Shown here piece after piece: positions 7,938-15,810 of a DNA stretch of 25,168 nucleotides. The position numbers were made by a program, and so were the translations under genes. The notes under the pieces were generated by a model. The model ran no database searches and was not told the DNA's origin. It saw nothing but the letters and a program-made list of their open reading frames with translations. The stretch is from JANMJD01 sp031371195. Lineage in GTDB: Bacteria > Actinomycetota > Acidimicrobiia > Acidimicrobiales > Ilumatobacteraceae. Each line of letters begins with the position of its first letter. The first letter of the stretch is position 1. The stretch lies in contig JANMJD010000464.1 in NCBI GenBank assembly GCA_031371195.1, forward strand, positions 1 to 25,168, in the 5' to 3' direction.

Positions 7938-9593
7938 ATGATCGGTGCACGCCCGGTACGGGCCCCGCGGGGGACGGCTCTGACGTGCCGCGGATGGCAG
8001 CAGGAGGCGGTCCTGCGGATGTTGATGAACAACCTCGACCCCGAGGTGGCCGAGCGGCCCGATGACCTCGTCGTCTACGGCGGGACGGGCCGCGCCGCGC
8101 GTTCGTGGGAGGCGTTCGACGCCATCGTGCGCACGCTGACCACGCTCGGCGACGACGAGACGATGCTCGTGCAGTCGGGCAAGCCGGTCGGGGTGTTCCG
8201 CACCAGTCCGTGGGCACCGCGGGTGCTGATCGCCAACTCGAACCTGGTCCCCGAATGGGGCAACTGGGAGGAGTTCCGCCGCCTCGAAGCCCTTGGCCTG
8301 ACGATGTACGGCCAGATGACGGCCGGTTCATGGATCTACATCGGTACCCAGGGGATCCTGCAGGGCACGTACGAATGCTTCGCCGAGATCGCCCGTCGTA
8401 GGTTCAACGGCACCCTGGCCGGCACGATCACGCTGACGGCCGGACTGGGTGGCATGGGTGGCGCGCAGCCATTGGCCGTCACGATGAACGACGGGGTGGC
8501 CCTGTGCATCGACGTCGACGAGTGGCGGGTGGGACGCCGCGTCGAGACCCGCTATCTCGACGAGATCGCCGACTCGGTTGACGACGCCGTGGCCCGGTGC
8601 CTACGGGCGCGCGACGAGCGCCGGGCGTTGTCGGTCGGCCTGGTCGGCAACGCCGCGACGTTGCTGCCGAGGCTGCTCGACATGGGATTCCCGGCCGACA
8701 TCGTCACCGATCAGACCAGCGCCCACGATCCGCTCAGCTACGTCCCCGCCGATCTGACGCCGGCGGCGACCGTCGAGATGGCGGCCGGCGACCCGCAGGA
8801 ATTGATCCGCCGGTCTCGGCTGTCGATGGCGGAGCATTGCCGGGCGATGGTCGGATTCATGGATGCCGGGGCCGAGGTGTTCGACTACGGCAACAGCCTG
8901 CGCACCGAGGCCAAACTCGGCGGCTACGACCGGGCGTTCGACTACCCGGGATTCCTGCCGGCCTACATCCGTCCGTTGTTCTGCGAAGGGAAGGGGCCAT
9001 TCCGCTGGGTCGCCCTGTCGGGTGATCCGGCCGACATCGCCGCCACCGACCGGGCCGTGCTGGAGGAGTTCCCCGACGACGAGGGGCTCCATCGATGGAT
9101 CAAGTTGGCAGGGGAGCGGGTCGCCTTCCAGGGCTTGCCGGCGCGGATCTGCTGGTTGGGCTACGGCGAGCGGCATCGACTTGGTCTGCGGTTCAACGAG
9201 ATGGTCCGTACCGGGGAGGTGTCGGCGCCGATCGTGATCGGGCGTGATCATCTCGACTCGGGCTCGGTGGCTTCGCCGTATCGCGAGACCGAGTCGATGG
9301 CCGACGGCTCGGACGCCATCGCCGACTGGCCGCTGTTGAATGCGCTGGTCAACACCTCGAGCGGGGCGACGTGGGTGAGCATCCACCATGGCGGCGGGGT
9401 CGGCATCGGCCGTTCGATCCATGCCGGGATGGTGGTCGTCGCCGACGGAACCGAGATGGCCGCCGAGAAGCTTTCGAGGGTGTTGGTCACCGACCCGGGG
9501 ATGGGTGTGATCCGCCATGCCGACGCGGGCTACGAACGCGCCATCGAGGTGGCCGACGAGCGCGGCGTCCGGATCCCGATGCGGGAGGGCTGA
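7938..9593 (+). CDS. hutU: Urocanate hydratase (urocanase)
   Basis: HutU adds water to urocanate using tightly bound NAD+ as an electrophile, giving 4-imidazolone-5-propionate. The 551-residue length is typical of the bacterial enzyme. Family signatures run from end to end: LRMLMNNLDPEVAERP, VYGGTGRAARSW, VQSGKPVGVFRT, ANSNLVPEWGNWEEF, GQMTAGSWIYIGTQGI, the NAD-binding GTITLTAGLGGMGGAQPLA, TDQTSAHDPLSYVP, FDYGNSLR and GLPARICWLGYGER. Cys405 in that last motif corresponds to the active-site region cysteine (Cys410) of the Pseudomonas enzyme. It is the second gene of the hut operon; the next gene begins 2 bp after its stop, so the two are probably translationally coupled. Confidence 0.97.
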   Translation: MIGARPVRAPRGTALTCRGWQQEAVLRMLMNNLDPEVAERPDDLVVYGGTGRAARSWEAFDAIVRTLTTLGDDETMLVQSGKPVGVFRTSPWAPRVLIANSNLVPEWGNWEEFRRLEALGLTMYGQMTAGSWIYIGTQGILQGTYECFAEIARRRFNGTLAGTITLTAGLGGMGGAQPLAVTMNDGVALCIDVDEWRVGRRVETRYLDEIADSVDDAVARCLRARDERRALSVGLVGNAATLLPRLLDMGFPADIVTDQTSAHDPLSYVPADLTPAATVEMAAGDPQELIRRSRLSMAEHCRAMVGFMDAGAEVFDYGNSLRTEAKLGGYDRAFDYPGFLPAYIRPLFCEGKGPFRWVALSGDPADIAATDRAVLEEFPDDEGLHRWIKLAGERVAFQGLPARICWLGYGERHRLGLRFNEMVRTGEVSAPIVIGRDHLDSGSVASPYRETESMADGSDAIADWPLLNALVNTSSGATWVSIHHGGGVGIGRSIHAGMVVVADGTEMAAEKLSRVLVTDPGMGVIRHADAGYERAIEVADERGVRIPMREG

Positions 9594-9595
9594 CG

Positions 9596-10201
9596 ATGCC
9601 CCTCGGGGATGGCGGGCGTGACCTGGCGAACGTCCGTGAGATCGTCACCGTCGGCCACCCGGTCCTGCGCGAACGCGCCCGAGACATCACGCCGGAGGAA
9701 TTGGCGTCGACCGAGATGCAGCTGTTCATCGACGATCTGATCGCCACGATGCGCCATGCCAACGGGGCCGGCCTGGCCGCCAATCAGGTGGACATGCCGA
9801 TGCGGATTGCGGTGATCGAGGTTGGCGACAACCCCCGCTATCCGTACAAGCCGCGCATCCCGTTGACCGTCGTGGTCAACCCGGTGATCGAGCCGATCGA
9901 CGACGAGACGGTCGAGATCAACGAGGGCTGCCTGTCGGTGCCCAACCTGCGGGGCACGGTCACCCGATCGGTGAACGTGCGGGTGCGCTACCTCGATCGA
10001 TACGGCATCGAACACGACGAGATCAAGCGCGGCCTCACGGCCGGCACGTTCCAACACGAGTGCGACCACCTCGACGGCGTGTTGTTCCTCGATCGGGTAA
10101 CAGACCCGACGACGTTCACCACCTGGGAGCAGTTCGAACGATTCCACCGCGCCGCGTTCGTCGAGCGGATCACTGAGTTCGTCCGCCGGGTCGGTTCGTG
10201 A
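9596..10201 (+). CDS. def: Peptide-deformylase family protein inside the hut operon; candidate N-formylglutamate deformylase
   Basis: This 201-residue protein has all three deformylase motifs: GAGLAANQ (residues 57-64), EGCLSVP with metal ligand Cys112, and HECDH (154-158) with ligands His154/His158 and catalytic Glu155. It should be an active metallo-deformylase. Standard Def removes the formyl group from nascent N-formylmethionyl proteins. Here it starts 2 bp after hutU and ends 13 bp before hutF, in the middle of a histidine operon that makes N-formylglutamate but has no hutG. I infer that it may hydrolyse N-formylglutamate to glutamate and formate. The motif II residue after SVP is Asn rather than the usual Gly, a small deviation that may bear on specificity. 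The alternative is an ordinary housekeeping Def that happens to sit here. The family call is firm; the substrate is not. Confidence 0.93.
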   Translation: MPLGDGGRDLANVREIVTVGHPVLRERARDITPEELASTEMQLFIDDLIATMRHANGAGLAANQVDMPMRIAVIEVGDNPRYPYKPRIPLTVVVNPVIEPIDDETVEINEGCLSVPNLRGTVTRSVNVRVRYLDRYGIEHDEIKRGLTAGTFQHECDHLDGVLFLDRVTDPTTFTTWEQFERFHRAAFVERITEFVRRVGS

Positions 10202-10214
10202 GCAGGCTGAACCG

Positions 10215-11558
10215 GTGACGGTCTACTGGTGCGAACTGGCCTGGCTCGGTTCCCTCCACGGTCACGTCGAATCCGGAGTTGCCATCACCATCGAGGGCGA
10301 TCGGATCGCGTCCGTCGAGCGCGGCGCGTCGACGCCTCCGTCGGGGAGCGAACGGCTGAACGGCCTGACGCTCCCGGGATTGGTCAATGGCCACAGCCAC
10401 GCGTTCCACCGTGGGCTGCGCGGCCGAACCCACGGCGGCACGGGGACCTTCTGGACGTGGCGCGAGCAGATGTATGCCCTGGCCGATCGGCTGACTCCCG
10501 ATTCGTACGGAGCGCTCGCCACCGCCGCCTACGCCGAGATGGCGTTGGCCGGTTTCACGATGGTCGGTGAATTCCACTACCTCCACCATGGTCCCGGGGG
10601 GATCCCCTACGCCGACCCGAACGAGATGAGCCGGGTGCTCATCGAGGCCGCGGCGGCGGCCGGCCTGCGGATCACGCTGCTCGACACCTGCTACCTGCAA
10701 GCCGGGATGACCGACGACGCCGAGTTGAGCCCTACCCAGCGGCGCTTCTCCGACGGCACGGCTGAGGCGTGGGCGGCACGGGTGGAAGCGGTGGCCGGTT
10801 CGCCAACCGCACGTGTCGGCGCGGCGGTCCACTCCGTGCGCAGCGTGCATCCGCCCGGGATCGGCCTGGTCGGCGAATGGGCCGCATCGTGCGGCGCTGC
10901 GCTGCACGCCCATGTGAGCGAGCAGCCCGCCGAGAACGAACAGTGCGCGGCGGCCTTCGGTTGCACCCCGACCGAGCTGCTCAGCCGTGAAGGAGTGCTC
11001 AACGATCGGTTCTCGGCGATCCACGCCACCCATCTCACCCTGCGTGACCTGGAGTTACTGGCCGAATCGGGCTCGACGTGCTGCATCTGCCCGACGACCG
11101 AGCGCGACCTGGCCGACGGCATCGGCCCGACGGCCGACTTTCGCACCGCCGGTATCCCGATGACGATCGGCACTGATTCGCATGCCGTCATCGACCCGTT
11201 CGAAGAGATTCGGGCGATCGAGTTGAACGAGAGACTGGCGTCGCTGCGGCGCGGGACACACCAACCGGGCGAGCTGCTGGCCATCGCCACCACCTCCGGC
11301 TCGCGCAGCCTGGGGTGGTCCGAGGCCGGCCGTATCGAGCCCGGCGCCTTGGCCGACCTGACGACGGTCTCACTCGACTCGCCCCGCCTGGCAGGCGCCG
11401 ACCCGACCCACGTGGCCGCTGCGGTCGTCTTCGCCGCAACGGCAGCCGACGTGCGCCATGTCGTCGTCGGCGGCCGGGTGATAGTCGCCGACGGCGTCCA
11501 TCGGACCATCGATGTCGGCGCCGCGCTCCACCACTCGATCGCCGAGGTCTGGGCGTGA
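10215..11558 (+). CDS. hutF: Formimidoylglutamate deiminase
   Basis: HutF is a metal-dependent amidohydrolase-superfamily enzyme that converts N-formimino-L-glutamate to N-formyl-L-glutamate and ammonia. The 447-residue protein has the N-terminal metal motif His60-x-His62 within GHSHAFHRGLRGRTHGG. It then has the FWTWREQMYALADRLTPD segment typical of HutF, VGEFHYLHHGPGG, VGAAVHSVRSV, the metal-site HAHVSEQPAENEQC, IHATHLT, and GTDSHAVIDPFEEIRAIELNERL carrying the catalytic Asp. These separate it from guanine or cytosine deaminases. The start is GTG at 10215, 13 bp after def, and the gene overlaps hutI by 4 nt (GTGA). HutF presence commits the pathway to N-formylglutamate, so a deformylase is needed downstream. 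Confidence 0.95.
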   Translation: MTVYWCELAWLGSLHGHVESGVAITIEGDRIASVERGASTPPSGSERLNGLTLPGLVNGHSHAFHRGLRGRTHGGTGTFWTWREQMYALADRLTPDSYGALATAAYAEMALAGFTMVGEFHYLHHGPGGIPYADPNEMSRVLIEAAAAAGLRITLLDTCYLQAGMTDDAELSPTQRRFSDGTAEAWAARVEAVAGSPTARVGAAVHSVRSVHPPGIGLVGEWAASCGAALHAHVSEQPAENEQCAAAFGCTPTELLSREGVLNDRFSAIHATHLTLRDLELLAESGSTCCICPTTERDLADGIGPTADFRTAGIPMTIGTDSHAVIDPFEEIRAIELNERLASLRRGTHQPGELLAIATTSGSRSLGWSEAGRIEPGALADLTTVSLDSPRLAGADPTHVAAAVVFAATAADVRHVVVGGRVIVADGVHRTIDVGAALHHSIAEVWA

Positions 11559-12814
11559 CCAATCGCCCGGTGACCGATACCAGGGGGGCCGATACCGGCG
11601 TGGCCGATACCAGGGCACCCGGTGCCTCCGCGGCCGGCACCGTCGTGCGGGGCACATTGGTGGTCGAGCGCATCGGGCTGTTGGTCACCAATGACGTGAG
11701 TTGGGAGCTCGGTCCGAGCGGAGCGCTGCACCAGGCCTGGTTGGCGATCGACGACGGCCGGATCATCGCCGTCGGTACCGGGGCGGCCCCAGCCGCGGAT
11801 CGCCGTATCAACGCCGCGGGACGGTGCGTACTCCCGGGCTTCGTCGACAGCCACAGCCACCTGGTGTTCGCCGGTGATCGCGCCGACGAGTTCGCCAAGC
11901 GCATGGCCGGCGTCCCGTACCGGGCCGGCGGTATCCGCACGACGACGGCGGCGACCCGCGCGGCGAGCGATGGCGAATTGCACGCTCGGGCCAACGCTCT
12001 GCTGGCCGAATCCCGTCGAGCAGGTACCACCACGATCGAGATCAAATCGGGCTACGGCCTGACCGTCGCCGACGAGGCCCGCACGCTGTCGATCGCCCGG
12101 ACGCTCACCAGCGAGACGACATTCCTCGGTGCCCACGTCGTCCCGGCGGAGTTCGAGGGGCGCACCGACGACTACGTATCGCTCGTCTGCGGCGAGATGC
12201 TCACGGCATGCGCGCCTCATGCCCGATGGATCGACGCATTCTGTGAGCAGGGCGCCTTTGACGCCGATCAGTCCCGCGCCGTACTCGAAGCCGGCCGGGT
12301 CGCCGGACTGGGGCTCAAGCTGCATGCCAACCAGCTCGGCCACGGCCCCGGCGTACAACTGGCGGTCGAGATGGGCTGTGCGTCGGCCGACCACTGCACG
12401 TATCTGTCCGACACCGACATCGCTGCGCTGGTCGGCGGCGAGACCGTGGCGACGTTCCTGCCGGCCACCGACTTCTCCACTCGCCAGCCGTATCCCGACG
12501 CCCGGCGACTGCTCGACGCCGGCGGCGTCGCCGCTCTCGCGTCGAACTGCAATCCCGGGTCGAGTTTCACCACGTCGATGGGGTTCTGCCTGGCGCTGGC
12601 GGTCCGCGACATGCGCATGACGATCGACGAGGCGATCTGGGCGGCGACGGCCGGCGGAGCAGCTGCGCTTCGCCGCACCGACCTGGGCCGACTCGCGCCG
12701 GGCACTAGCGCCGACCTGATCATCCTCGACTCCGTCCATCCCATCGACTTCGTCTACCGCCCGGGCGTACCGATCATCGCCTCCACCATCATCGGCGGGC
12801 ATGTCATTGGCTGA
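11555..12814 (+). CDS. hutI: Imidazolonepropionase
   Basis: HutI opens the ring of 4-imidazolone-5-propionate to N-formimino-L-glutamate. The 419-residue protein has the amidohydrolase motif His100-x-His102 in DSHSHLVFAGDRADEFAKRMAG, the family's substrate-binding GGIRTTTAATRAAS, EIKSGYGL, FLGAHVVPAEF, KLHANQLGHGPG, ADHCTYLSD and ASNCNPGSS. The GTG start at 11555 overlaps the hutF stop by 4 nt, indicating translational coupling. The first 25 or so residues are unusual: three 15-bp tandem repeats (11573-11617) encode TDTRG-ADTGV-ADTRA ahead of the conserved beginning near residue 30. This tail is not a catalytic part. It is the last gene of the hut operon; the next gene appears to have its own promoter. 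Confidence 0.96.
   Translation: MTNRPVTDTRGADTGVADTRAPGASAAGTVVRGTLVVERIGLLVTNDVSWELGPSGALHQAWLAIDDGRIIAVGTGAAPAADRRINAAGRCVLPGFVDSHSHLVFAGDRADEFAKRMAGVPYRAGGIRTTTAATRAASDGELHARANALLAESRRAGTTTIEIKSGYGLTVADEARTLSIARTLTSETTFLGAHVVPAEFEGRTDDYVSLVCGEMLTACAPHARWIDAFCEQGAFDADQSRAVLEAGRVAGLGLKLHANQLGHGPGVQLAVEMGCASADHCTYLSDTDIAALVGGETVATFLPATDFSTRQPYPDARRLLDAGGVAALASNCNPGSSFTTSMGFCLALAVRDMRMTIDEAIWAATAGGAAALRRTDLGRLAPGTSADLIILDSVHPIDFVYRPGVPIIASTIIGGHVIG
11573..11617 (+). repeat. Three 15-bp tandem repeats in the 5' end of hutI
   Basis: The units are accgataccaggggg, gccgataccggcgtg and gccgataccagggca. They stay in frame and encode the pentapeptides TDTRG, ADTGV and ADTRA. The array lies just after the hutF/hutI overlap and is probably a slippage-generated, tolerated N-terminal extension. 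Confidence 0.8.
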
Positions 12815-12846
12815 CCTTGGCTGCCGACGGGCATTTTGTGCCGACG

Positions 12847-12852
12847 TACAGT
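12847..12852 (+). promoter_or_regulatory. -10 box of the lipoprotein hydrolase gene
   Basis: TACAGT ends 6 nt before the ATG at 12859, with no Shine-Dalgarno sequence, matching the leaderless pattern seen elsewhere in the window. No clear -35 is visible. It implies that the hydrolase is transcribed separately from the hut operon, whose last stop is 44 bp upstream. Confidence 0.45.
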
Positions 12853-12858
12853 GCGTCC

Positions 12859-14460
12859 ATGTCCCGCCGCTGCACCACGTCCACCATTGCCGGCACCGCG
12901 CTGGTCGCGTTGATGCTGGCGGCCTGTTCCGGCAGCGACTCGGCATCGACGGCCGGTTCGGCCGCAGTCACCGCCCCGACGGCCGCACCGACGACTGTGC
13001 CCCGGTCGTCGACCACCGTTGCGCCGACGACATCGGCGGCTGCGACCACCGCGCCGGCGACCACGATCGCTCCGAAACCGACGCCCGAGCCCGTGACCGT
13101 CGAGGGACCGGTGACGAGCACGAAGCCGATGGCCAATGCCGCATTGCAGGACCTGGCCGGCGCCGGCTACACCGAGCAGGAGTACTTCATCAGCGGCGAC
13201 GCCACCGCCTACACGACCAACGGCGCCCGTTCGGTCGACGGCAAGTGGACCATTTCGGGCGATGGCACGGCGCCGTTCAAGACCCGGATCATCGTGCGCC
13301 GTCCGGCGAACGCCGCCGACTTCAGCGGTACGGTGGTGGTCGAGTGGCTCAACGTCTCGGCCGGTGCCGATGGTGACCCCGACTGGGGATATCTGCACCG
13401 CGAACTCCTGCGCCGCGGTCATGCATGGGTTGGCGTGTCGGCCCAGGCGGTGGGCGTTTCGGGCGGCAAGCCCCTGCTCGACACGCCGGCGGCGACCGGT
13501 GGGCTCGTCGCGGCCGACCCGGAGCGCTACGGCGCTCTGATCCATCCGGGCGACCGGTACTCGTGGGACATCTTCACTCATGGCGGAGCCGCGCTGCTCA
13601 ACCCCGACGGCCCGAAGCCGCTGGGCGATCTGGTCCCCGAACGGGTCATCGCCGTCGGCGAGTCGCAGTCGGCGTTCTTCCTGACCAGCTACATCAACGG
13701 GGTGCATCCGCTGGCTCGGGTGTTCGACGGGTTCCTCGTTCACAGCCGCGGCAACGGAGCGCCCTCGTTCGATGTCGGCGCCTTCGACCCCGGCGCGACC
13801 ACGGCGTACACGATCCGAGACGACCTCGACGTGCCGGTGATGATCTTCTCGACCGAAACCGACCTCACCGTGCTCGGTTACGCCGCGGCGCGTCAGGACG
13901 ACACCGACCTGATCCGCGGTTGGGAGGTGGCCGGTGCCGCCCACGCCGACGCCTTCCTGCTCGAAGAGGTGTACGGGATCAGTCCCGACGCCGACCTGGC
14001 CGGTGTGCTCAACTGCCCGGCGCCGTTGAACTCGGGCCCGCAGCACGAGGTGTTGCAGGCGGCCTTCCACCATCTCGTCGCCTGGGTGGCCGACGGAACC
14101 CTGCCGCCGACGTCACCCCGGATCGAACTGTCTTCGACCGAGCCACCGGTGATCGCCCGTGACGACACCGGCAATGCCCTGGGCGGCATCCGAACGCCAC
14201 TGGTCGACGTGCCGGTAGCCGCGCTGTCGGGCGACCCGGCGGCCGAGGCCGGCCAGGGTTTCTGCTTCCTGTTCGGCTCGACGACCCCGTTCCCCAAGGC
14301 CACGCTGGCCGGGCTCTACCCGACGCGCGATGCGTACTCCAAGGCCTTTGCCGTGGCCCGTGATCGTGTCGTCAAGGAAGGCTTCGTCCTCGGCGACGAC
14401 GTCGACGAGATGACCGAGCGAGCCCTCAAGACCTTCGACAAGCTGACCGGCAAGGGCTGA
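12859..14460 (+). CDS. Exported alpha/beta-hydrolase domain lipoprotein
   Basis: This 533-residue protein starts with a lipoprotein signal: MSRRC..., a hydrophobic core and lipobox LAAC with Cys23. A long Ala/Thr/Pro-rich linker (about residues 24-85) follows, typical of cell-wall-spanning tethers. The remainder is an alpha/beta-hydrolase-domain family protein (Abhydrolase_10-like). Its features are VVVEWLNVSAGADGDPDW, RRGHAWVGVSAQAVGVSGG and RYGALIHPGDRYSWDIFTHGG. The nucleophile elbow is GESQS with Ser269, a variant of GxSxG, and a later EVAGAAHAD supplies a likely catalytic His. The substrate is unknown; esterase activity outside the membrane is the reasonable guess. I chose ATG 12859 because it alone gives a proper signal peptide and follows a -10 box by 6 nt. 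No functional link to hut is evident. Confidence 0.85.
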   Translation: MSRRCTTSTIAGTALVALMLAACSGSDSASTAGSAAVTAPTAAPTTVPRSSTTVAPTTSAAATTAPATTIAPKPTPEPVTVEGPVTSTKPMANAALQDLAGAGYTEQEYFISGDATAYTTNGARSVDGKWTISGDGTAPFKTRIIVRRPANAADFSGTVVVEWLNVSAGADGDPDWGYLHRELLRRGHAWVGVSAQAVGVSGGKPLLDTPAATGGLVAADPERYGALIHPGDRYSWDIFTHGGAALLNPDGPKPLGDLVPERVIAVGESQSAFFLTSYINGVHPLARVFDGFLVHSRGNGAPSFDVGAFDPGATTAYTIRDDLDVPVMIFSTETDLTVLGYAAARQDDTDLIRGWEVAGAAHADAFLLEEVYGISPDADLAGVLNCPAPLNSGPQHEVLQAAFHHLVAWVADGTLPPTSPRIELSSTEPPVIARDDTGNALGGIRTPLVDVPVAALSGDPAAEAGQGFCFLFGSTTPFPKATLAGLYPTRDAYSKAFAVARDRVVKEGFVLGDDVDEMTERALKTFDKLTGKG

Positions 14461-14503
14461 ACGCACGCCGGAGCCGAGCACCTGGATCACGAGCGCGAAT
14501 ATC

Positions 14504-14526
14504 GGCCGGGCTTCGCGTGACCGGCC
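14504..14526. terminator. Inverted repeat between the hydrolase and methyltransferase genes
   Basis: GGCCGG (14504-14509) and CCGGCC (14521-14526) form a perfect 6-bp stem with an 11-nt loop, 43 bp after the hydrolase stop. No T-tract follows. It may be a weak terminator, or an operator, because it ends 4 nt before the presumed -10 (CATGCT, 14530-14535) of the methyltransferase gene. Confidence 0.35.
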
Positions 14527-14541
14527 TGGCATGCTGCGAGC

Positions 14542-15267
14542 GTGACGGATGGGATCTTCGATGAACGGGCGGCGGCGGCATACGACGCGGCGTCGGCCGA
14601 GATGTTCGACGACGCCGTGCTCGGGCCGACAGTCGAGTTCCTGGCGGCACTTGCCGACGGTGGTCGGGTGCTCGAGTTCGCCATCGGTACCGGTCGCGTC
14701 GCCCTGCCGTTGAGCGCGTGTGGCGTCGAGGTCCACGGCATCGAGATCTCCCAGCCGATGGTGGAGCGGATGCGGACGAAGCCAGGGGCGAGCCGTATTC
14801 CGGTGACGATCGGCGACATGACCACGACGCGTGTCGAGGGCGCGTTCCGGCTCGTCTATCTCGTCTACAACACGATCACCAATCTGCTCACCCAGGACGA
14901 GCAGGTCGAATGCTTCTGCAATGCGGCCGCCCATCTGGAGCCCGGCGGGCACTTCGTCGTCGAGGTGTTCGTCCCACCGCTGCGTCGGCTGCCGATCGGG
15001 GAGCGGTTCGTGCCGTTCGACGTGTCGAGTGGCCATGTCGGGGTCGACGAGGTCGATGTCGTCGACCAACGACTGATCTCACACCACTTCTGGATCAACG
15101 ACGGCCGCGGGGCAACCTTCGATTCTCCCCATCGCTACGCCTGGCCGGCGGAGTACGACCTGATGGCCCGCCTCGCCGGCATGTCCCTGGGCGAACGATG
15201 GAACGACTGGCACCGCAACCCCTTCACGGGCGAGAGCGTCTCGCATATCTCGGTGTGGCAGAAATAG
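14542..15267 (+). CDS. Class I SAM-dependent methyltransferase
   Basis: This 241-residue protein has a Rossmann-type SAM-binding core. Motif I is VLEFAIGTGRVALPL (residues 43-57), followed by VHGIEISQPMVERMR with the acidic ribose-binding Glu and then TIGDMTTTRVEGAFRLVYLVYNTITNLLTQDEQV. LEPGGHFVVEVFVPPL matches the post-IV strand of small-molecule methyltransferases. The methyl acceptor cannot be deduced. GTG 14542 is the start; CATGCT at 14530-14535 lies 6 nt before it. The gene is convergent with the SRPBCC gene, with 12 bp between their ends and an inverted repeat there. It appears monocistronic. Confidence 0.88.
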   Translation: MTDGIFDERAAAAYDAASAEMFDDAVLGPTVEFLAALADGGRVLEFAIGTGRVALPLSACGVEVHGIEISQPMVERMRTKPGASRIPVTIGDMTTTRVEGAFRLVYLVYNTITNLLTQDEQVECFCNAAAHLEPGGHFVVEVFVPPLRRLPIGERFVPFDVSSGHVGVDEVDVVDQRLISHHFWINDGRGATFDSPHRYAWPAEYDLMARLAGMSLGERWNDWHRNPFTGESVSHISVWQK

Positions 15268-15272
15268 CCGAC

Positions 15273-15292
15273 GGCCGGCTCAGCCGCCGGCC
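15273..15292. terminator. Inverted repeat between convergent genes, possible bidirectional terminator
   Basis: GGCCGGC (15273-15279) and GCCGGCC (15286-15292) are perfect 7-bp arms around a 6-nt loop. The loop holds the SRPBCC stop codon, and the repeat begins 6 nt after the methyltransferase stop. Its position between convergent genes suits a bidirectional transcription barrier, but no U-tract is present on either strand. Confidence 0.45.
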
Positions 15293-15735
15293 AGTACCAC
15301 CTTCACCCGGTCGAGCGTGCGCTGCATGCCCTTGCGTATCCCAATCGGGCGACGCAGCACGGTGTTGTAGAGGAAACCCTGCATGCCCTTGGCGTCATAA
15401 CGGAACGTTTCGGTGATCCGGGTACCGGCACCGGCGGCCGTGAATTCGTAGCGCCATGTCGTGTAACCCTCGGAGACGAACTCGAACACCTTGCCCGGCT
15501 CACTCACCGACACCTCCGAGGTGGTGGTCCATTTCTTCAGCGTCCGACCGGCGACCTTGAGTTCATTGTCCCCTTCGAACTTGGCACCGACGGCCGGGCC
15601 GGTCGCGCCGCCGATCCAACGCCCACCAACGCACTCGGGGCTCCACTCGCCCATGCGGGTGATGTCGGAGATCGCCGTCCACACCTCGTTCGGTGGCCGC
15701 GGGATCTCGACACTGGCACTACCGGTACTGCTCAT
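15280..15735 (-). CDS. SRPBCC (polyketide cyclase/dehydrase-like) family protein
   Basis: This 151-residue protein has the START/SRPBCC helix-grip pattern: SASVEIPRPPNEVWTAISDITRMGEWSPEC at the N-terminus, a central WIGGATGPAVGAKFEGDN, then beta strands (GKVFEFVSEGYTTWRYEF, GTRITETFRYD) and a C-terminal helix with RRPIGIRKGMQRTLDRVK. Members bind hydrophobic ligands in a central cavity; the ligand here is unknown. ATG 15735 is preceded by GAGAGGTGA, a good Shine-Dalgarno, unlike most first genes in this window. It is divergent from the sterol-desaturase-type gene, 75 bp away, which may hint at shared lipid-related roles. Confidence 0.87.
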   Translation of the reverse strand: MSSTGSASVEIPRPPNEVWTAISDITRMGEWSPECVGGRWIGGATGPAVGAKFEGDNELKVAGRTLKKWTTTSEVSVSEPGKVFEFVSEGYTTWRYEFTAAGAGTRITETFRYDAKGMQGFLYNTVLRRPIGIRKGMQRTLDRVKVVLAGG

Positions 15736-15810
15736 CGTGGTCACCTCTCGACGTGGACCTCGCAGCGTACGGCCCGCCGACATGATCGAATCACCTGCGA
15801 CACTGGTGAT

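Noticed and set aside
9596..10201. Plain housekeeping peptide deformylase as the complete explanation
   Set aside because: Not excluded, but a tight position inside a hut operon that lacks hutG makes a catabolic role the better working hypothesis.
10691..12946. Long minus-strand open frame (751 codons) opposite hutF and hutI
   Set aside because: It is a high-GC antisense shadow; the plus strand encodes full-length conserved enzymes, and the minus frame has no recognisable domain.
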